A DNA stretch of 64,000 bases from Streptomyces sp. NRRL F-6131 (GCA_000719695.1 JOHN01000007.1:1-64000); one strand, 5' to 3'; shown: positions 32,914 through 41,610, counted from the stretch's first letter. Notes: generated by a model from the sequence alone, not told the origin. Program-made: numbers and translations.

Positions 32914-34455
32914 GTGAGTACCTCCATGTCAAAAACCGACGCCCTGCCCGCCGTCCAGCCTGATCCGAGGCGCTGGAAGGCCCTGATATTCATCGGCCTC
33001 GCGCAGCTGATGGTCGTCCTCGACGCGACCATCGTGAACATCGCGCTGCCGTCCGCCCAGAAGGACCTCGGCATCACCGACGGCAACCGCCAGTGGGTGA
33101 TCACCGCGTACGCGCTGGCCTTCGGCGGACTGCTGCTCTTCGGCGGGCGGGTGGCCGACCTGTGGGGGCGCAAGCGCACCTTCGTGGTCGGTCTGACCGG
33201 CTTCGCGCTGGCCTCCGCCCTGGGCGGCGCCGCCGCCAACACCGCGATGCTGCTCGGCGCCCGCGCCCTCCAGGGTGTCTTCGGCGCCCTGCTCGCCCCG
33301 GCCGCGCTCTCGCTGCTGGCCGTGATGTTCACCGAGGCCAAGGAGCGCGCCAAGGCGTTCGGCATCTACGGCGCGATCGCCGGTGGTGGCGGTGCGATCG
33401 GTCTGATCCTCGGCGGCCTGCTCACCGAGTACATGAACTGGCGCTGGACCTTCTTCGTCAACATCCCGTTCGCCGTGGTCGCCGCCGTCGGCGCCGTCAT
33501 GGTGATCCGCGAGCCCGCCGAGGGCCGCAACCGCAACCGGCTCGACGTCCCCGGTGTCCTGCTGGTCACCACCGGTCTGGTCGCGCTCGTCTACGGCTTC
33601 ACCCGGGCCGAGTCGGACGGCTGGAGCTCGGGCATGACGATCGGTCTGTTCGTCGCCGCCGCCGTACTGCTGGGCGCGTTCGTCCTGGTCGAGCAGCGGG
33701 TCAAGGCGCCGCTGCTGCCGCTGCGCGTCGTGCTGGACCGCAACCGCGGCGGGGTCTACCTGTCGCTGGGCCTGGCCGTGATCGGCATGTTCGGTCTGTT
33801 CCTCTTCCTGACCTACTACCTGCAGATCGTGCTCGACTACAGCCCGGTCCTGACCGGCGTGGCCTTCCTGCCGATGGTGGCGGGCATGATCACCGGTTCG
33901 ACCCAGATCGGCGCCCGCCTGATGACCCGCGTCCCGGCGCGGTACCTGATGGCGCCCGGCTTCCTGGTGGCCGCGATCGGCATGCTCATCCTGACCCAGA
34001 TCGACCTGGACACCTCCTACCCGGCGCTGATCCTGCCCGGTCTGGTCCTGATGGGCCTCGGCATGGGCACCGCGTTCATGCCGGCGATGAGCCTGGCCAC
34101 GCACGGCGTCCAGCCGCGCGACGCCGGCGTGGCGTCCGCCATGGTCAACACCTCGCAGCAGGTCGGCGGCGCCATCGGCACCGCGCTGCTGAACACCATC
34201 GCGGCCAGCGCCACCACCACCTGGCTGGCGGCCCACGCCGGCGCCGCGACCAGCCCGGCGGCCGCCAAGGCGGTGCAGTTCCAGGGCATGGTCGAGGGCT
34301 TCTCGACCGCGATCTGGTGGTCCTTCGGGATCCTGGTCCTGGCGGCGGCGCTCGCCTTCGTCCTGATCAACGCCGGTCGCCCCGACGCCGGTGGCGCCGC
34401 GGGTGCGGGCGAGGGCGCGGCCAACGCCAACGAGGTGCCGGTGCTGGTGCACTGA
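32914..34455 (+). CDS. MFS multidrug transporter, DHA2 (EmrB/QacA) type, 14 TM
   Basis: 513 aa from GTG 32914 (or 509 from ATG 32926). ALIFIGLAQLMVVLDATIVNIALPSAQKDLG is the DHA2 motif D1 region, GGRVADLWGRKRTF is motif A, and LQGVFGALLAPAALSLL is motif C. About 14 hydrophobic segments. It follows the TetR gene by 154 bp of pyrimidine-rich leader with 17-bp direct repeats. A strong hairpin follows. Substrate unknown; likely de-repressed when the TetR protein binds its ligand. Confidence 0.92.
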   Translation: MSTSMSKTDALPAVQPDPRRWKALIFIGLAQLMVVLDATIVNIALPSAQKDLGITDGNRQWVITAYALAFGGLLLFGGRVADLWGRKRTFVVGLTGFALASALGGAAANTAMLLGARALQGVFGALLAPAALSLLAVMFTEAKERAKAFGIYGAIAGGGGAIGLILGGLLTEYMNWRWTFFVNIPFAVVAAVGAVMVIREPAEGRNRNRLDVPGVLLVTTGLVALVYGFTRAESDGWSSGMTIGLFVAAAVLLGAFVLVEQRVKAPLLPLRVVLDRNRGGVYLSLGLAVIGMFGLFLFLTYYLQIVLDYSPVLTGVAFLPMVAGMITGSTQIGARLMTRVPARYLMAPGFLVAAIGMLILTQIDLDTSYPALILPGLVLMGLGMGTAFMPAMSLATHGVQPRDAGVASAMVNTSQQVGGAIGTALLNTIAASATTTWLAAHAGAATSPAAAKAVQFQGMVEGFSTAIWWSFGILVLAAALAFVLINAGRPDAGGAAGAGEGAANANEVPVLVH

Positions 34456-34880
34456 CCCTCGCGGAGTACGCGACGGTGCGAAGCGGCCCGTCCGGTGTCA
34501 TCACGACACCGGGCGGGCCGCTCGCCGTTTCCGGGCGAGCCGCTCAACCGCTTCCGGGGCCGGTCGGGCGCGAAGGACACCGTCGCTCGCCTGAGCCGTC
34601 CGGGTGGGACCGCTCGTCGTCCCGGCGCTCGTCCTCGCCGTACGGACGGCACCGGCCCGGCGCCCACGGGCAGCCGCGAGCCCTCGAACCGGCAGCCCTC
34701 CTGGACGACAATGGAGTGGCCCGCCCGGCCGGGGTCCTTGACCGGACCCGTGCGAGGCTGTCCCGTGGGCTTTACGGCGAGGGCGCCCGACCCACCGGGC
34801 CCGCCGCCGAGGAGTTCCGCCGGACCACCGAGCACCGCCCCGGCACCGAGCAGCACGCCGTCCCGGAGAGGGAGGACACC
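34456..34880 (+). other. Intergenic region after the MFS gene
   Basis: 425 bp. It holds the MFS terminator (34483-34521). I see no convincing gene or operator in the remainder. Confidence 0.5.
34483..34521 (+). terminator. Terminator of the MFS gene
   Basis: 17-bp arms (34483-34499 and 34505-34521) match at 16 positions with one G-T wobble around a 5-nt loop. Confidence 0.85.
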
Positions 34881-35321
34881 GTGCACGACCGTACCGACCA
34901 GCTGGCCGACAGCAAGTACCTCCTGCTCACCACCTACGGCGAGGACGGCCGCCAGGTCCACTCGCAGAGCTGGGTGGTCGCCGACGGCACCGCGCTCGGC
35001 ATCTGGACCCCCGCCCACTCCGGCGAGGCCGAACGGATCCGCCGTCACCCCAAGGTCCTGGTCGGCCCGTGCGACGCGCACGGCCGCCCGACCGGGCGTC
35101 AGCTCCCCGCCCGCGCCGCGGTCTGCGACGAGGACGCCACCGCCCGCTACCGCGCGTCGCTGATCAACAAGTACGGACTGACGGCCTTCCTCGTCCTGGC
35201 CCGCAGCCGGATGCGGCTCGGGCTGGCCGGGACGGTCGGCATCCGGATCACGCTCAACGAGCGGGAGCAGCGGCTGATCGGGCCGGAGTGGCAGGCGCCG
35301 ACCACGTACTGCCCGAACTGA
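34881..35321 (+). CDS. PPOX-class split-barrel flavin/F420-binding protein
   Basis: 146 aa from GTG 34881, with GAGGGAGGA upstream. The order SKYLLLTTYGEDGRQVHSQSWVVADGTALGIWT, AERIRRHPKVLVGPCDAHGRPTGRQLPARAAV, then KYGLTAFLVLARSRM is characteristic of the Rv2061-like PPOX group of actinobacterial F420- or FMN-dependent reductases. Monomer fold is a split beta-barrel. Substrate unknown. Confidence 0.85.
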   Translation: MHDRTDQLADSKYLLLTTYGEDGRQVHSQSWVVADGTALGIWTPAHSGEAERIRRHPKVLVGPCDAHGRPTGRQLPARAAVCDEDATARYRASLINKYGLTAFLVLARSRMRLGLAGTVGIRITLNEREQRLIGPEWQAPTTYCPN

Positions 35322-35430
35322 GGCGGGCCGCGGACCTCCTGGGCCCTCCGGGTCCTCCGGGGCCTCTGAGTCCTCCGGGCTTCCTGGTCCCCCGGTCGGG
35401 TCGGGAGGTGCCCCGGTGGGCGCTCGGAGG

Positions 35431-35514
35431 CCGGTGCTCAGGGGCCGGCGCTCAGGCGTCGGTGCTCAGGCGTCGGTGCTCAATGGTCGGTCCTCAGGGG
35501 TCGGTGCTCAGGCC
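35431..35514. repeat. Imperfect 14-15-bp tandem repeats
   Basis: Six degenerate copies of GTCGGTGCTCAGG(GG) between the PPOX gene and the convergent small gene. Nothing else is recognisable. Confidence 0.7.
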
Positions 35515-35705
35515 GGACCGTTCTCCGGCGCGCGGGCCAGGTCGCCCGGCTCGCAGGCCTCCTGGCCGCTGACGGCGTGCACCACCTTGACCGCCCGGCC
35601 CGGGCCGCCCGGCACGACCCGCTGCTCCTTGCCGCACCGCGGGCAGATCAGCGGGATGCGCGACCGGTTGACGGCCGGGCCGGCGGTGCCGTCCGACGGC
35701 GTCAC
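35508..35705 (-). CDS. 65-aa small protein with a CPxC motif
   Basis: Small protein with LICPRCGKEQRVV, half of a zinc-ribbon-like knuckle; a further Cys (EACEPGD) could complete a site. GTG 35705 overlaps the stop of the DUF1876 gene (GTGA), which supports real translation. Family not recognised. The 3' end runs into the tandem repeat. Confidence 0.6.
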   Translation of the reverse strand: MTPSDGTAGPAVNRSRIPLICPRCGKEQRVVPGGPGRAVKVVHAVSGQEACEPGDLARAPENGPA

Positions 35706-35971
35706 GACAGCGGATGGGTCGGGACCGGGCTGACCTCCTGGATCTCACCGTGCGCCTTGGTGAGCAACTGCGAGGCGAGGTCGTTGAGCGCCCGGGCGGC
35801 CGCGATCTCCTCCCCGACCCTGAGCTGTTCCGGGTCGGACGGGTGGCGACTGGTGTAGCCGTGCGCGCGCATCTCCGTCCCGTCGCCCAGCCGCAGCAGG
35901 GCGGCGGCGGCCGTCCGCGCCCCCTCCTCGCGGAACTCCATCTCGATGTGCCAACCGACAAGAGTCTGCAT
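35702..35971 (-). CDS. DUF1876 domain protein
   Basis: 89 aa, nearly the whole DUF1876 domain: MQTLVGWHIEMEFREEG, then AHGYTSRHPSDPEQLRVGEEIAAARALNDLASQLLTKAH. Family members are common in streptomycetes with a double-stranded RNA-binding-like fold; function is not established. GGAGGTGA lies 7 bases before the ATG. Coupled to the CPxC protein by GTGA. Confidence 0.88.
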   Translation of the reverse strand: MQTLVGWHIEMEFREEGARTAAAALLRLGDGTEMRAHGYTSRHPSDPEQLRVGEEIAAARALNDLASQLLTKAHGEIQEVSPVPTHPLS

Positions 35972-36080
35972 GGCGGGTCACCTCCGGCGGCGATCGTTCC
36001 TCGTCCGGTTACTCCTCCAGGGTGCGCCGCCCCCCGCGTGAACACCAGGGCAGGCGGAGCGGACGGGCCTCCAAGCGAGC

Positions 36081-36140
36081 TTGAACGCGTTCAATGCTGC
36101 GCGTAGAGTCGGCGCGCGACGGAAGTTTGAACGTGTTCAA
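36081..36140. promoter_or_regulatory. Two TTGAAC palindromes upstream of the YndJ-like gene
   Basis: TTGAACGCGTTCAA (36081-36094, perfect) and TTGAACGTGTTCAA (36127-36140, one mismatch) start 46 bp apart. The second ends 16 bp before the ATG, where a bound repressor would block initiation. No regulator gene is adjacent. Confidence 0.65.
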
Positions 36141-36155
36141 GGGGAGGTGCGGGGC

Positions 36156-37046
36156 ATGGGACGAGGCACCGCCGAACTGGTCGACCTGCTGGTCCTGCTC
36201 GGCATGGGCGCGGTGATCCCGCTCGGGACCGCCCTCATCGACGAACCGGGACTGGCCCGGCTGCGCCGCCTCTGGCCCCTCGCCGCCGTCCCCGGCGCCC
36301 TCTCGCTCTGGCTGCCGCGCGGCCCGCTCGCCACCGGCAGCGCGGTGTGCTACGCGCTCGGCACCCTCGCCCTCGCCGCCCACGCCCCGCTCCGCCTGGC
36401 CCGCACCCGCTCCCTCGCCCCGCCCGAGATCGCCGTCCTCACCGCGCTCGTCACGCCGTCGGTCGCCGGACTCGCCCTCGTCGCCGAGCGCTCCGGCCAC
36501 CGGCTGTTCGGCTTCGACCTCGACATCCTCGCCCTCACCGTCCCGCACTTCCACTACGCCGGATTCACCGCCGCCCTGGTCGCCGGGCTGGTGTGCCGCG
36601 CCGTCCCCGGCCGGCCGGCCGCGCGGTGGGCCGCGCTCAGCGTCCCGGCCGGGACGCTGCTGGTGCTCGGCGGCTACTTCGTCGGAGACTGGGCCGAACT
36701 CGTCGGCGCCGCCGTCCTCACCGCCGGCATGTGGCTGGTCGGACTGCTCACCTGGCGCGACCTGCGCACCCGCAGCGACCCTCGCCCCGAGCGCGGGACG
36801 GCGGCGGTCCCGGGCGTACGACGGCTCACCGGCACGCCCGTCCTGCTCGGCGTCTCGGCGGCCGTCCTCGCCGTCACCATGCTGCTCGCCCTCTGGTGGG
36901 CCCTCGGCGAGGCCTCCGGACTCCCCCACCCCACCCTCGGCTGGATGGCCGCCACCCACGGCGTCGGCAACGCCCTCGGCTTCGCGCTCTGCTCCCTGCT
37001 CGCCTGGCGCCGCCTCGCCCCCAACCCGCAGGAGACCGTCCGATGA
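36156..37046 (+). CDS. YndJ-like multi-pass membrane protein
   Basis: 296 aa, about eight to nine hydrophobic segments. GFDLDILALTVPHFHYAGFTAALVAGL with the HFHYAGF stretch is the feature I associate with YndJ proteins. The C-terminus has HPTLGWMAATHGVGNALGF. GGGGAGGTG lies 7 bases before ATG 36156. Coupled by ATGA to the DUF1990 gene, a pairing seen also in firmicutes. Function unknown. Confidence 0.78.
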   Translation: MGRGTAELVDLLVLLGMGAVIPLGTALIDEPGLARLRRLWPLAAVPGALSLWLPRGPLATGSAVCYALGTLALAAHAPLRLARTRSLAPPEIAVLTALVTPSVAGLALVAERSGHRLFGFDLDILALTVPHFHYAGFTAALVAGLVCRAVPGRPAARWAALSVPAGTLLVLGGYFVGDWAELVGAAVLTAGMWLVGLLTWRDLRTRSDPRPERGTAAVPGVRRLTGTPVLLGVSAAVLAVTMLLALWWALGEASGLPHPTLGWMAATHGVGNALGFALCSLLAWRRLAPNPQETVR

Positions 37047-37597
37047 ACACCACCGCGCGGCCCACCGACCTGAACTACCCCGAGGTCGGCGCCAGCACCC
37101 ACCTCGACGCCCCGCTGCCGGCCGGCTACAACCACCTCCGCCACCGCGCCCTCGTCGGCCACGGCCGAGCCGCCCTGGACGCCACCGGAGCAGCCGTGCT
37201 GGGCTGGCAGATGCACCGGGCCGCCGGCGTCCGGATCACCGCCGAGGCCGACCGCGCCGCACCGGGCGTCGCCGTCCGGTGCGCCGTCGGAATCGGCCCG
37301 CTGCGGGCCGCCGCGCCCTGCCGGGTGGTCTGGAGCACCGACGGCGACGGCGACGACGACCGCGACCGGCACGGCTTCACGTACGGCACCCGACGGGACC
37401 ACCTCGCGGTCGGCGAGGAGACCTTCGTGGTGGAGATGGACCCGGACGGCGCGGTCTGGTTCACCGTGAACGCCTTCAGCCGCCCGCAACGCTGGTACGC
37501 CCGCCTCGCCGGCCCCCTGCTCCCCCTCGCCCAACACCTCTTCGCCCGCCGCTGCGCCCACGCCCTCACCCGCATCGCCGCCCAAACCCCCCGCTGA
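37043..37597 (+). CDS. DUF1990 domain protein
   Basis: 184 aa. Marks: DLNYPEVGAS at the start, YNHLRHRALVGHGRAALDATGAAVLGWQMHRAAGV, FTYGTRRDHLAVGEETFVV and WFTVNAFSRPQRWYARLAGPL. The fold is SRPBCC-like; function unknown. ATGA overlap with the YndJ-like gene. Twenty-four bases of its 3' part (37462-37485) recur exactly inside the palindrome array downstream (37881-37904). Confidence 0.87.
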   Translation: MNTTARPTDLNYPEVGASTHLDAPLPAGYNHLRHRALVGHGRAALDATGAAVLGWQMHRAAGVRITAEADRAAPGVAVRCAVGIGPLRAAAPCRVVWSTDGDGDDDRDRHGFTYGTRRDHLAVGEETFVVEMDPDGAVWFTVNAFSRPQRWYARLAGPLLPLAQHLFARRCAHALTRIAAQTPR

Positions 37598-39071
37598 CCC
37601 TGGAGGACGGGCGCCGTACGGAGTGGGAAGTCGGCCATCTCGACTTCCTGCTCCCGCACCAAGCCGGGGCCTGGACAGAAGCCACACGGGCGGATGGCAG
37701 CCTCCCCGCAAGGCATTCGAACGCGCGGCACACGACTCGACGCACGGCATAGTGCGAAGTACGAAGTCGGCTGCGTCGACTTTCCATTCCGCGCAGCCCC
37801 CCGACGGGCAGGGCGGCCCTCGCGAGGCAGCGAGGAAGCACTTGCGGCGGAGAGGGGCCGGGAACGGCGCGGCCCGGCTCCACCGTGAACGCCTTCAGCC
37901 GCCCACACCCCGCGAGCCCGGGCCGGCGGGGACAGCACAGCGTGAGAGGTCGGCCGCGTCGACTTCCCACACCCGAAGCCCACCATGACCGACTGCATGC
38001 CCGCCGCCGCACCGCCGAGACCCGAGCACCCTGCACAGACAGTCGGCCACATCGACTTCCCCCTCCACACCAAAACCGGGGCCGTAGCGGAAGCCGGATC
38101 CTGGGCGGCGACCGGGACGGCCGAGGGCAGCCCCTCCCACGGCGTCCGGGCGCATGGCAGGGAAAGTCGGCCACGTCGACTTCCCGTGCCGCGCAGATAC
38201 CCCGACGGGCAGGGCGGCCCCTCGCGCGGCAGCGAGGAAGCCTCTGCGGCGGGACGGGCCGGGGACAGCCTGGCCCGTCCCCGCCGCGAACGCCCTCCAG
38301 CCGCCTGCGCCTCCCTGTGCACCCGGGCGTGTCAAAGCCACGCGAAGTGGGAGGTCGGCCGCATCGGCTTCCCGAGCCCACAGCTCACAAGGCCGGCCGA
38401 GTGGCCTGGGCCGCACCGGCAGCGTCCGAGCACGCGGTACAAGTAGTCGGCCGCGTCGACTTCCCACACCGCACCAGGCTGGGCCGGCGAGGGAGCAGGA
38501 GGCTGGGACGGCCGGGATGGCAGTCCCTCCCACGACGTCCGGGCGCACGGCAGAGAAAGTCGGCCGGGTCGACTTCCCGTGCCGCGCAGATACCCCGACG
38601 GGCGGAGCTGCCCCGCTCGCGGGAGCAGGAAAGCCTTTGCGGCGGGGAGGGGCCAGGGACGGCGCAGCTCGGCTTCACTGTGAAAGCGCCGCCTGGAGTG
38701 GGAAGTCGGCGGCGTCGACTTCCCACTCCACGCCCCGTCAGGGCCTGCTGAGTGGCCGCCGCCGTGCCGACGGCGTCGGGGCCGCAGCACAGGAAGTCGG
38801 CCGCGTCGACCTTGTACTCCCGCACCGAGCCAGGGCCGACGCTCCGGCGGAGACGGGGAGAGACGGGTGGCAGCCGCGGCCCCGAGGCATCCGAGCGAGC
38901 AGCGCGTGGCGCAGGAAGTCGGCCGCGTCGACCTTGTGCTCCCGCAGCGAGCCGGGGCCGGCGCTCGGGTGGAGGCGGGGAGGGCCGGGTGGCAGCCGCG
39001 GCCCCGAGGCATCGGAGCGAGCAACGCGTGGCGCGGGAAGTCGGCTGGGTCGACTCGCGGGGGCGGGGGCG
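37598..39071. repeat. Array of twelve 21-bp palindromes with higher-order repeat blocks
   Basis: Gene-free region between convergent genes. A degenerate palindrome GAAGTCG-N7-CGACTTC (N7 usually GCCGCGT-like) starts at 37627, 37763, 37946, 38039, 38163, 38351, 38443, 38556, 38702, 38793, 38915 and 39037. Blocks between copies fall into three homologous types. C: 37648-37762, 38060-38162, 38464-38555, 38814-38914, 38936-39036. A: 37784-37945, 38184-38350, 38577-38701. B: 37967-38038, 38372-38442, 38723-38792. The order is C-A-B three times, then C-C. Open frames exist in several frames but translate only the repeats. No transposase or cas gene is near. Function unknown. Confidence 0.88.
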
Positions 39072-39782
39072 TCAGGGGGTTCGGGTGGGGATGGTGAGGA
39101 GGAGGGTGTCGGTGTCGAGGGTGCGGATTTCGAAGTGGTCGATGGTGGTGGGTGGGAAGGCGGTGCCGCCGGTGGTGTGGAGGGGGGCGGCGGTGTAGCC
39201 GGCGGCGGGGACGCTCCAGGTGGTGACGGTCTGGCGGCCGCCCGTTCCGGAGACGGCGACCAGGTCGCAGGTCAGCGGTCCGGGCACGCCGGAGAGTTCG
39301 AGGGTGATCCGGCTCCCCCAGGGCACCGGGTCGACGTCGACCACGGCGCGGGCCCCGGACGCCGGGTCCGCCGCGGTGAACCGGTGGGCGGCGGCCGTGG
39401 CGACCACGCCGGGCGGAGAGTCCGCGGTGATCACGGCGGCGGTGACCGCCGGTCCGGCGACCGCCACGGCGGCCGCCGCGACGACCAGCGCCAGCCGGCG
39501 GACCCGGCCGCGCCGACGGCTCGCCCGGACCTCCTCCACCAGTCGGCCGAGCATGGCCGGATCCGGCCGCGGCACGGGGTCGGCCGGGTCGGCGTCGGCC
39601 GCGAACTCGGCCAGCAGGCCTCCGACAGGGGCGAGTTCGGCCAGCCGTTCGGCGCACTGCGGGCAGCCCGCGGCGAGGTGGGCGTCGAAGGCCTCGCGTT
39701 CGGCCCGGTCCAGCACGCCGAGGACGTACGCGGCGACGTCGAGGTGGACGGCCGGCGCGGGGTCGGGTTCGGACGGTGTCAC
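39072..39782 (-). CDS. Anti-sigma factor with ZAS zinc motif
   Basis: 236 aa. The cytoplasmic N-terminus carries the zinc-associated anti-sigma pattern HLDVAAYVLGVLDRAEREAFDAHLAAGCPQC (H-x3..-HxxxCxxC). One transmembrane helix follows (LALVVAAAAVAVAGPAVTAAVI, about residues 96-117), then an extracytoplasmic RskA-like domain. GTG 39782 overlaps the sigma-factor stop (GTGA). It should hold the adjacent ECF sigma factor inactive until a signal, possibly thiol oxidation. Confidence 0.9.
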   Translation of the reverse strand: MTPSEPDPAPAVHLDVAAYVLGVLDRAEREAFDAHLAAGCPQCAERLAELAPVGGLLAEFAADADPADPVPRPDPAMLGRLVEEVRASRRRGRVRRLALVVAAAAVAVAGPAVTAAVITADSPPGVVATAAAHRFTAADPASGARAVVDVDPVPWGSRITLELSGVPGPLTCDLVAVSGTGGRQTVTTWSVPAAGYTAAPLHTTGGTAFPPTTIDHFEIRTLDTDTLLLTIPTRTP

Positions 39783-40336
39783 GATGTCACTCCCCGTTCC
39801 TCCAGCGCGAGCCTGAGCGCGCGCAGCGCGTAGTACAGCCGTGAGCGCACGGTGCCCGCGGGGACGCCGAGTTCGGCGGCCGCCTCGTTGGCCGTGCGGC
39901 CCTTGAAGTAGGTCTCCACGACGACCTCGCGGTGCGCGGGCGAGAGGTCGTCGAGCGCGTCGGCGACCGTCATCATCCGCAGCGAGCGGTCGAGTTCGTC
40001 CTCGGCGGGCAGCAACTCCAGCGGAGCGGCGTCCACTTCGCGCGGTCGGGCGAGTTCGGCGCGGTGCCCGTCGATGACGATCCGCCGGGCGACGGTGGCC
40101 AGCCAGGGCCGCAGGGACGCCACCGACGGGTCGAGCCGGTGGAGGTTGCGCCAGGCGCGCAGCAGGGTCTCCTGGACGACGTCCTCGGCGCGTTGACGGT
40201 CCCCGGCGACCAGGTGGAGCACGAAGCCCAGCAACGCGCCGGCGTGGTCGCGGTAGAGGACGCGCATCAGCTCCTCGTCCGGTTCCCGCGCGCTCCGCGC
40301 GGCCGGGCGTTCGCCACCGGGATGCTCCTCGGTCAC
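39779..40336 (-). CDS. ECF RNA polymerase sigma factor
   Basis: About 185 aa from GTG 40336, with AAGGA 7 bases upstream; earlier GTGs (40342, 40354, 40360) are possible. Region 2 reads LMRVLYRDHAGALLGFVLHLVAGDRQRAEDVVQETLLRAWRNL with the DVVQET core, and region 4 reads LSPAHREVVVETYFKGRTANEAAAELGVPAGTVRSRLYYALRALR. Coupled to its anti-sigma factor by GTGA; a SigK/SigL-like pair. Target promoters unknown, but the lipoprotein gene just upstream on the same strand may belong to it. Confidence 0.92.
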   Translation of the reverse strand: MTEEHPGGERPAARSAREPDEELMRVLYRDHAGALLGFVLHLVAGDRQRAEDVVQETLLRAWRNLHRLDPSVASLRPWLATVARRIVIDGHRAELARPREVDAAPLELLPAEDELDRSLRMMTVADALDDLSPAHREVVVETYFKGRTANEAAAELGVPAGTVRSRLYYALRALRLALEERGVTS

Positions 40337-40421
40337 CGTCACATCCTTGCGCACCCGCACCTCCGGGTCGAGCGTCGTCGTCGGGCGGTCCGGCTCGTCC
40401 TGCTCGTCCGGCTCGTCCGGC

Positions 40422-41027
40422 TCAGTAGCCGTAGCCGCCGGGGCTGCCGGTGGCGGTGGCGGTGGCCCGGTCGCCGGCGGGGGTCACCGCGAACCAGACG
40501 CCGTTCACTCCCTGGCCCTTGGTGTCGCCGGGGTCGCGGTCGGGTGCGTAGCGGTAGAGCGGCCACCCGGCGAGGGTGCGCTGCTTGCTGCCGTCGGCCC
40601 GGGTGACGGTGCCGACCAGTTTGGCGTCGATGCCGTCGACGGTGGCCGGGGTGCCGTCGGCCGGGACCGGGGGCCAGGTCGCGGCGCAGTCGCCGTTGCA
40701 GGTGGAGGTGGGGGGCGTGGCGCTGTCCTTGTCGAACCGGTAGAGGGTGAAGCCGGCGCTGTCGGTGACGACGGTGCCGAGCTTGGCGTCGTCGGTGGTC
40801 CGCAGGGTGGCGGAGGTGCCCGGTGCGGCGGGCGAGGAGGACGACGCGGGCGGTTTCGTCGGCGACGAGCCGCTGTAGGTGGACGAGCCGCAGCCGGCGA
40901 CCAGGGCGGCCACGGCCAGCCCGGCCGCGGCGAGTACGGCGAGCCGCCCCGGACGCCGGGCGGGGGTCCGGGCGGGCCCGGTGGGGCGACCGTCGGTCGG
41001 GCTGTCGGTACGGCGGGTGTTGCGCAT
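40422..41027 (-). CDS. COG4315-type lipoprotein with repeated YxxxxD motif
   Basis: 201 aa. Signal with lipobox LVAGC, then a Ser/Pro linker, then two repeats: GFTLYRFDKDSATPPTSTCNGDCAATWPPV and GWPLYRYAPDRDPGDTKGQGVNGVWFAV. The Y-x-[FWY]-x-x-D motif and CNGDCAATWPP are diagnostic of this secreted-repeat family. Function unknown; often found next to ECF sigma genes. Located 85 bp upstream of the sigma gene on the same strand. Confidence 0.88.
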   Translation of the reverse strand: MRNTRRTDSPTDGRPTGPARTPARRPGRLAVLAAAGLAVAALVAGCGSSTYSGSSPTKPPASSSSPAAPGTSATLRTTDDAKLGTVVTDSAGFTLYRFDKDSATPPTSTCNGDCAATWPPVPADGTPATVDGIDAKLVGTVTRADGSKQRTLAGWPLYRYAPDRDPGDTKGQGVNGVWFAVTPAGDRATATATGSPGGYGY

Positions 41028-41207
41028 GGTGACCGCTCCCGGGTCGGTGCGTGAGCACGTCGGTGCCGGACACCCTCCGGTACGGACGCGGGCCCGGGTC
41101 CGTTCGACGGACCGCGCGGTAGGGTCCGCGGAATAGCGCGCGGACAGCAGCCGTTGTCGGGGGCACATGGCCTTGACCGCCACCACCGGAAGGGCAGGAA
41201 TCGCGAC

Positions 41208-41597
41208 ATGAGCAGCACGGTCGAGCTGACCAAGGAGAACTTCGACGAGATCGTCCCCGGTGAGGGCGGCAAGGACTTCGTCTTCATCGACTTCTGGGCG
41301 AGTTGGTGCGGCCCGTGCCGTCAGTTCGCGCCGGTCTTCGAGAAGGCCGCCGAGCGTCACCCGGACCTCGTGTTCGCCAAGGTCGACACCGAGGCGCAGC
41401 AGGAGCTGGCCGCCGCCTTCGGCATCCAGTCGATCCCGACGCTGGCGATCATCCGCGAGGGCGTGCTCGTCTTCTCACAGGCCGGTGCGCTGCCCGAGCC
41501 GGTGTTCGAGGACCTGATCGGCCAGGCCAGGAAGCTGGACATGGCCGAGGTGAAGCGCCAGGTGGCGTCGGAGCAGAACGGTGCTCCGCAGGCCTGA
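41208..41597 (+). CDS. Thioredoxin
   Basis: 129 aa with the active site FWASWCGPCRQFAPVFEKAA (WCGPC, about residue 32) and the cis-proline loop QSIPTLAI. A C-terminal helix of ~20 residues extends past the core domain. Cytoplasmic disulfide reductase. Divergent from the lipoprotein gene; a strong hairpin follows the stop. Confidence 0.94.
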   Translation: MSSTVELTKENFDEIVPGEGGKDFVFIDFWASWCGPCRQFAPVFEKAAERHPDLVFAKVDTEAQQELAAAFGIQSIPTLAIIREGVLVFSQAGALPEPVFEDLIGQARKLDMAEVKRQVASEQNGAPQA

Positions 41598-41610
41598 CGT
41601 CCGGTCGCCG

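Noticed and set aside
37598..39071. CRISPR array
   Set aside because: Palindromes are degenerate, spacing is irregular (91-188 bp), the intervening blocks are homologous to each other rather than unique, and no cas gene is present.
37598..39071. Integron or retron element
   Set aside because: No integrase or reverse transcriptase gene, no GTTRRRY core sites, and no cassette ORFs.
37566..39833. Long open frames on both strands across the palindrome array
   Set aside because: They translate only repeat peptides (EVGRVDFP-like, KSAASTS-like) in several frames with no domain and no ribosome site; explained by GC-rich repeats.
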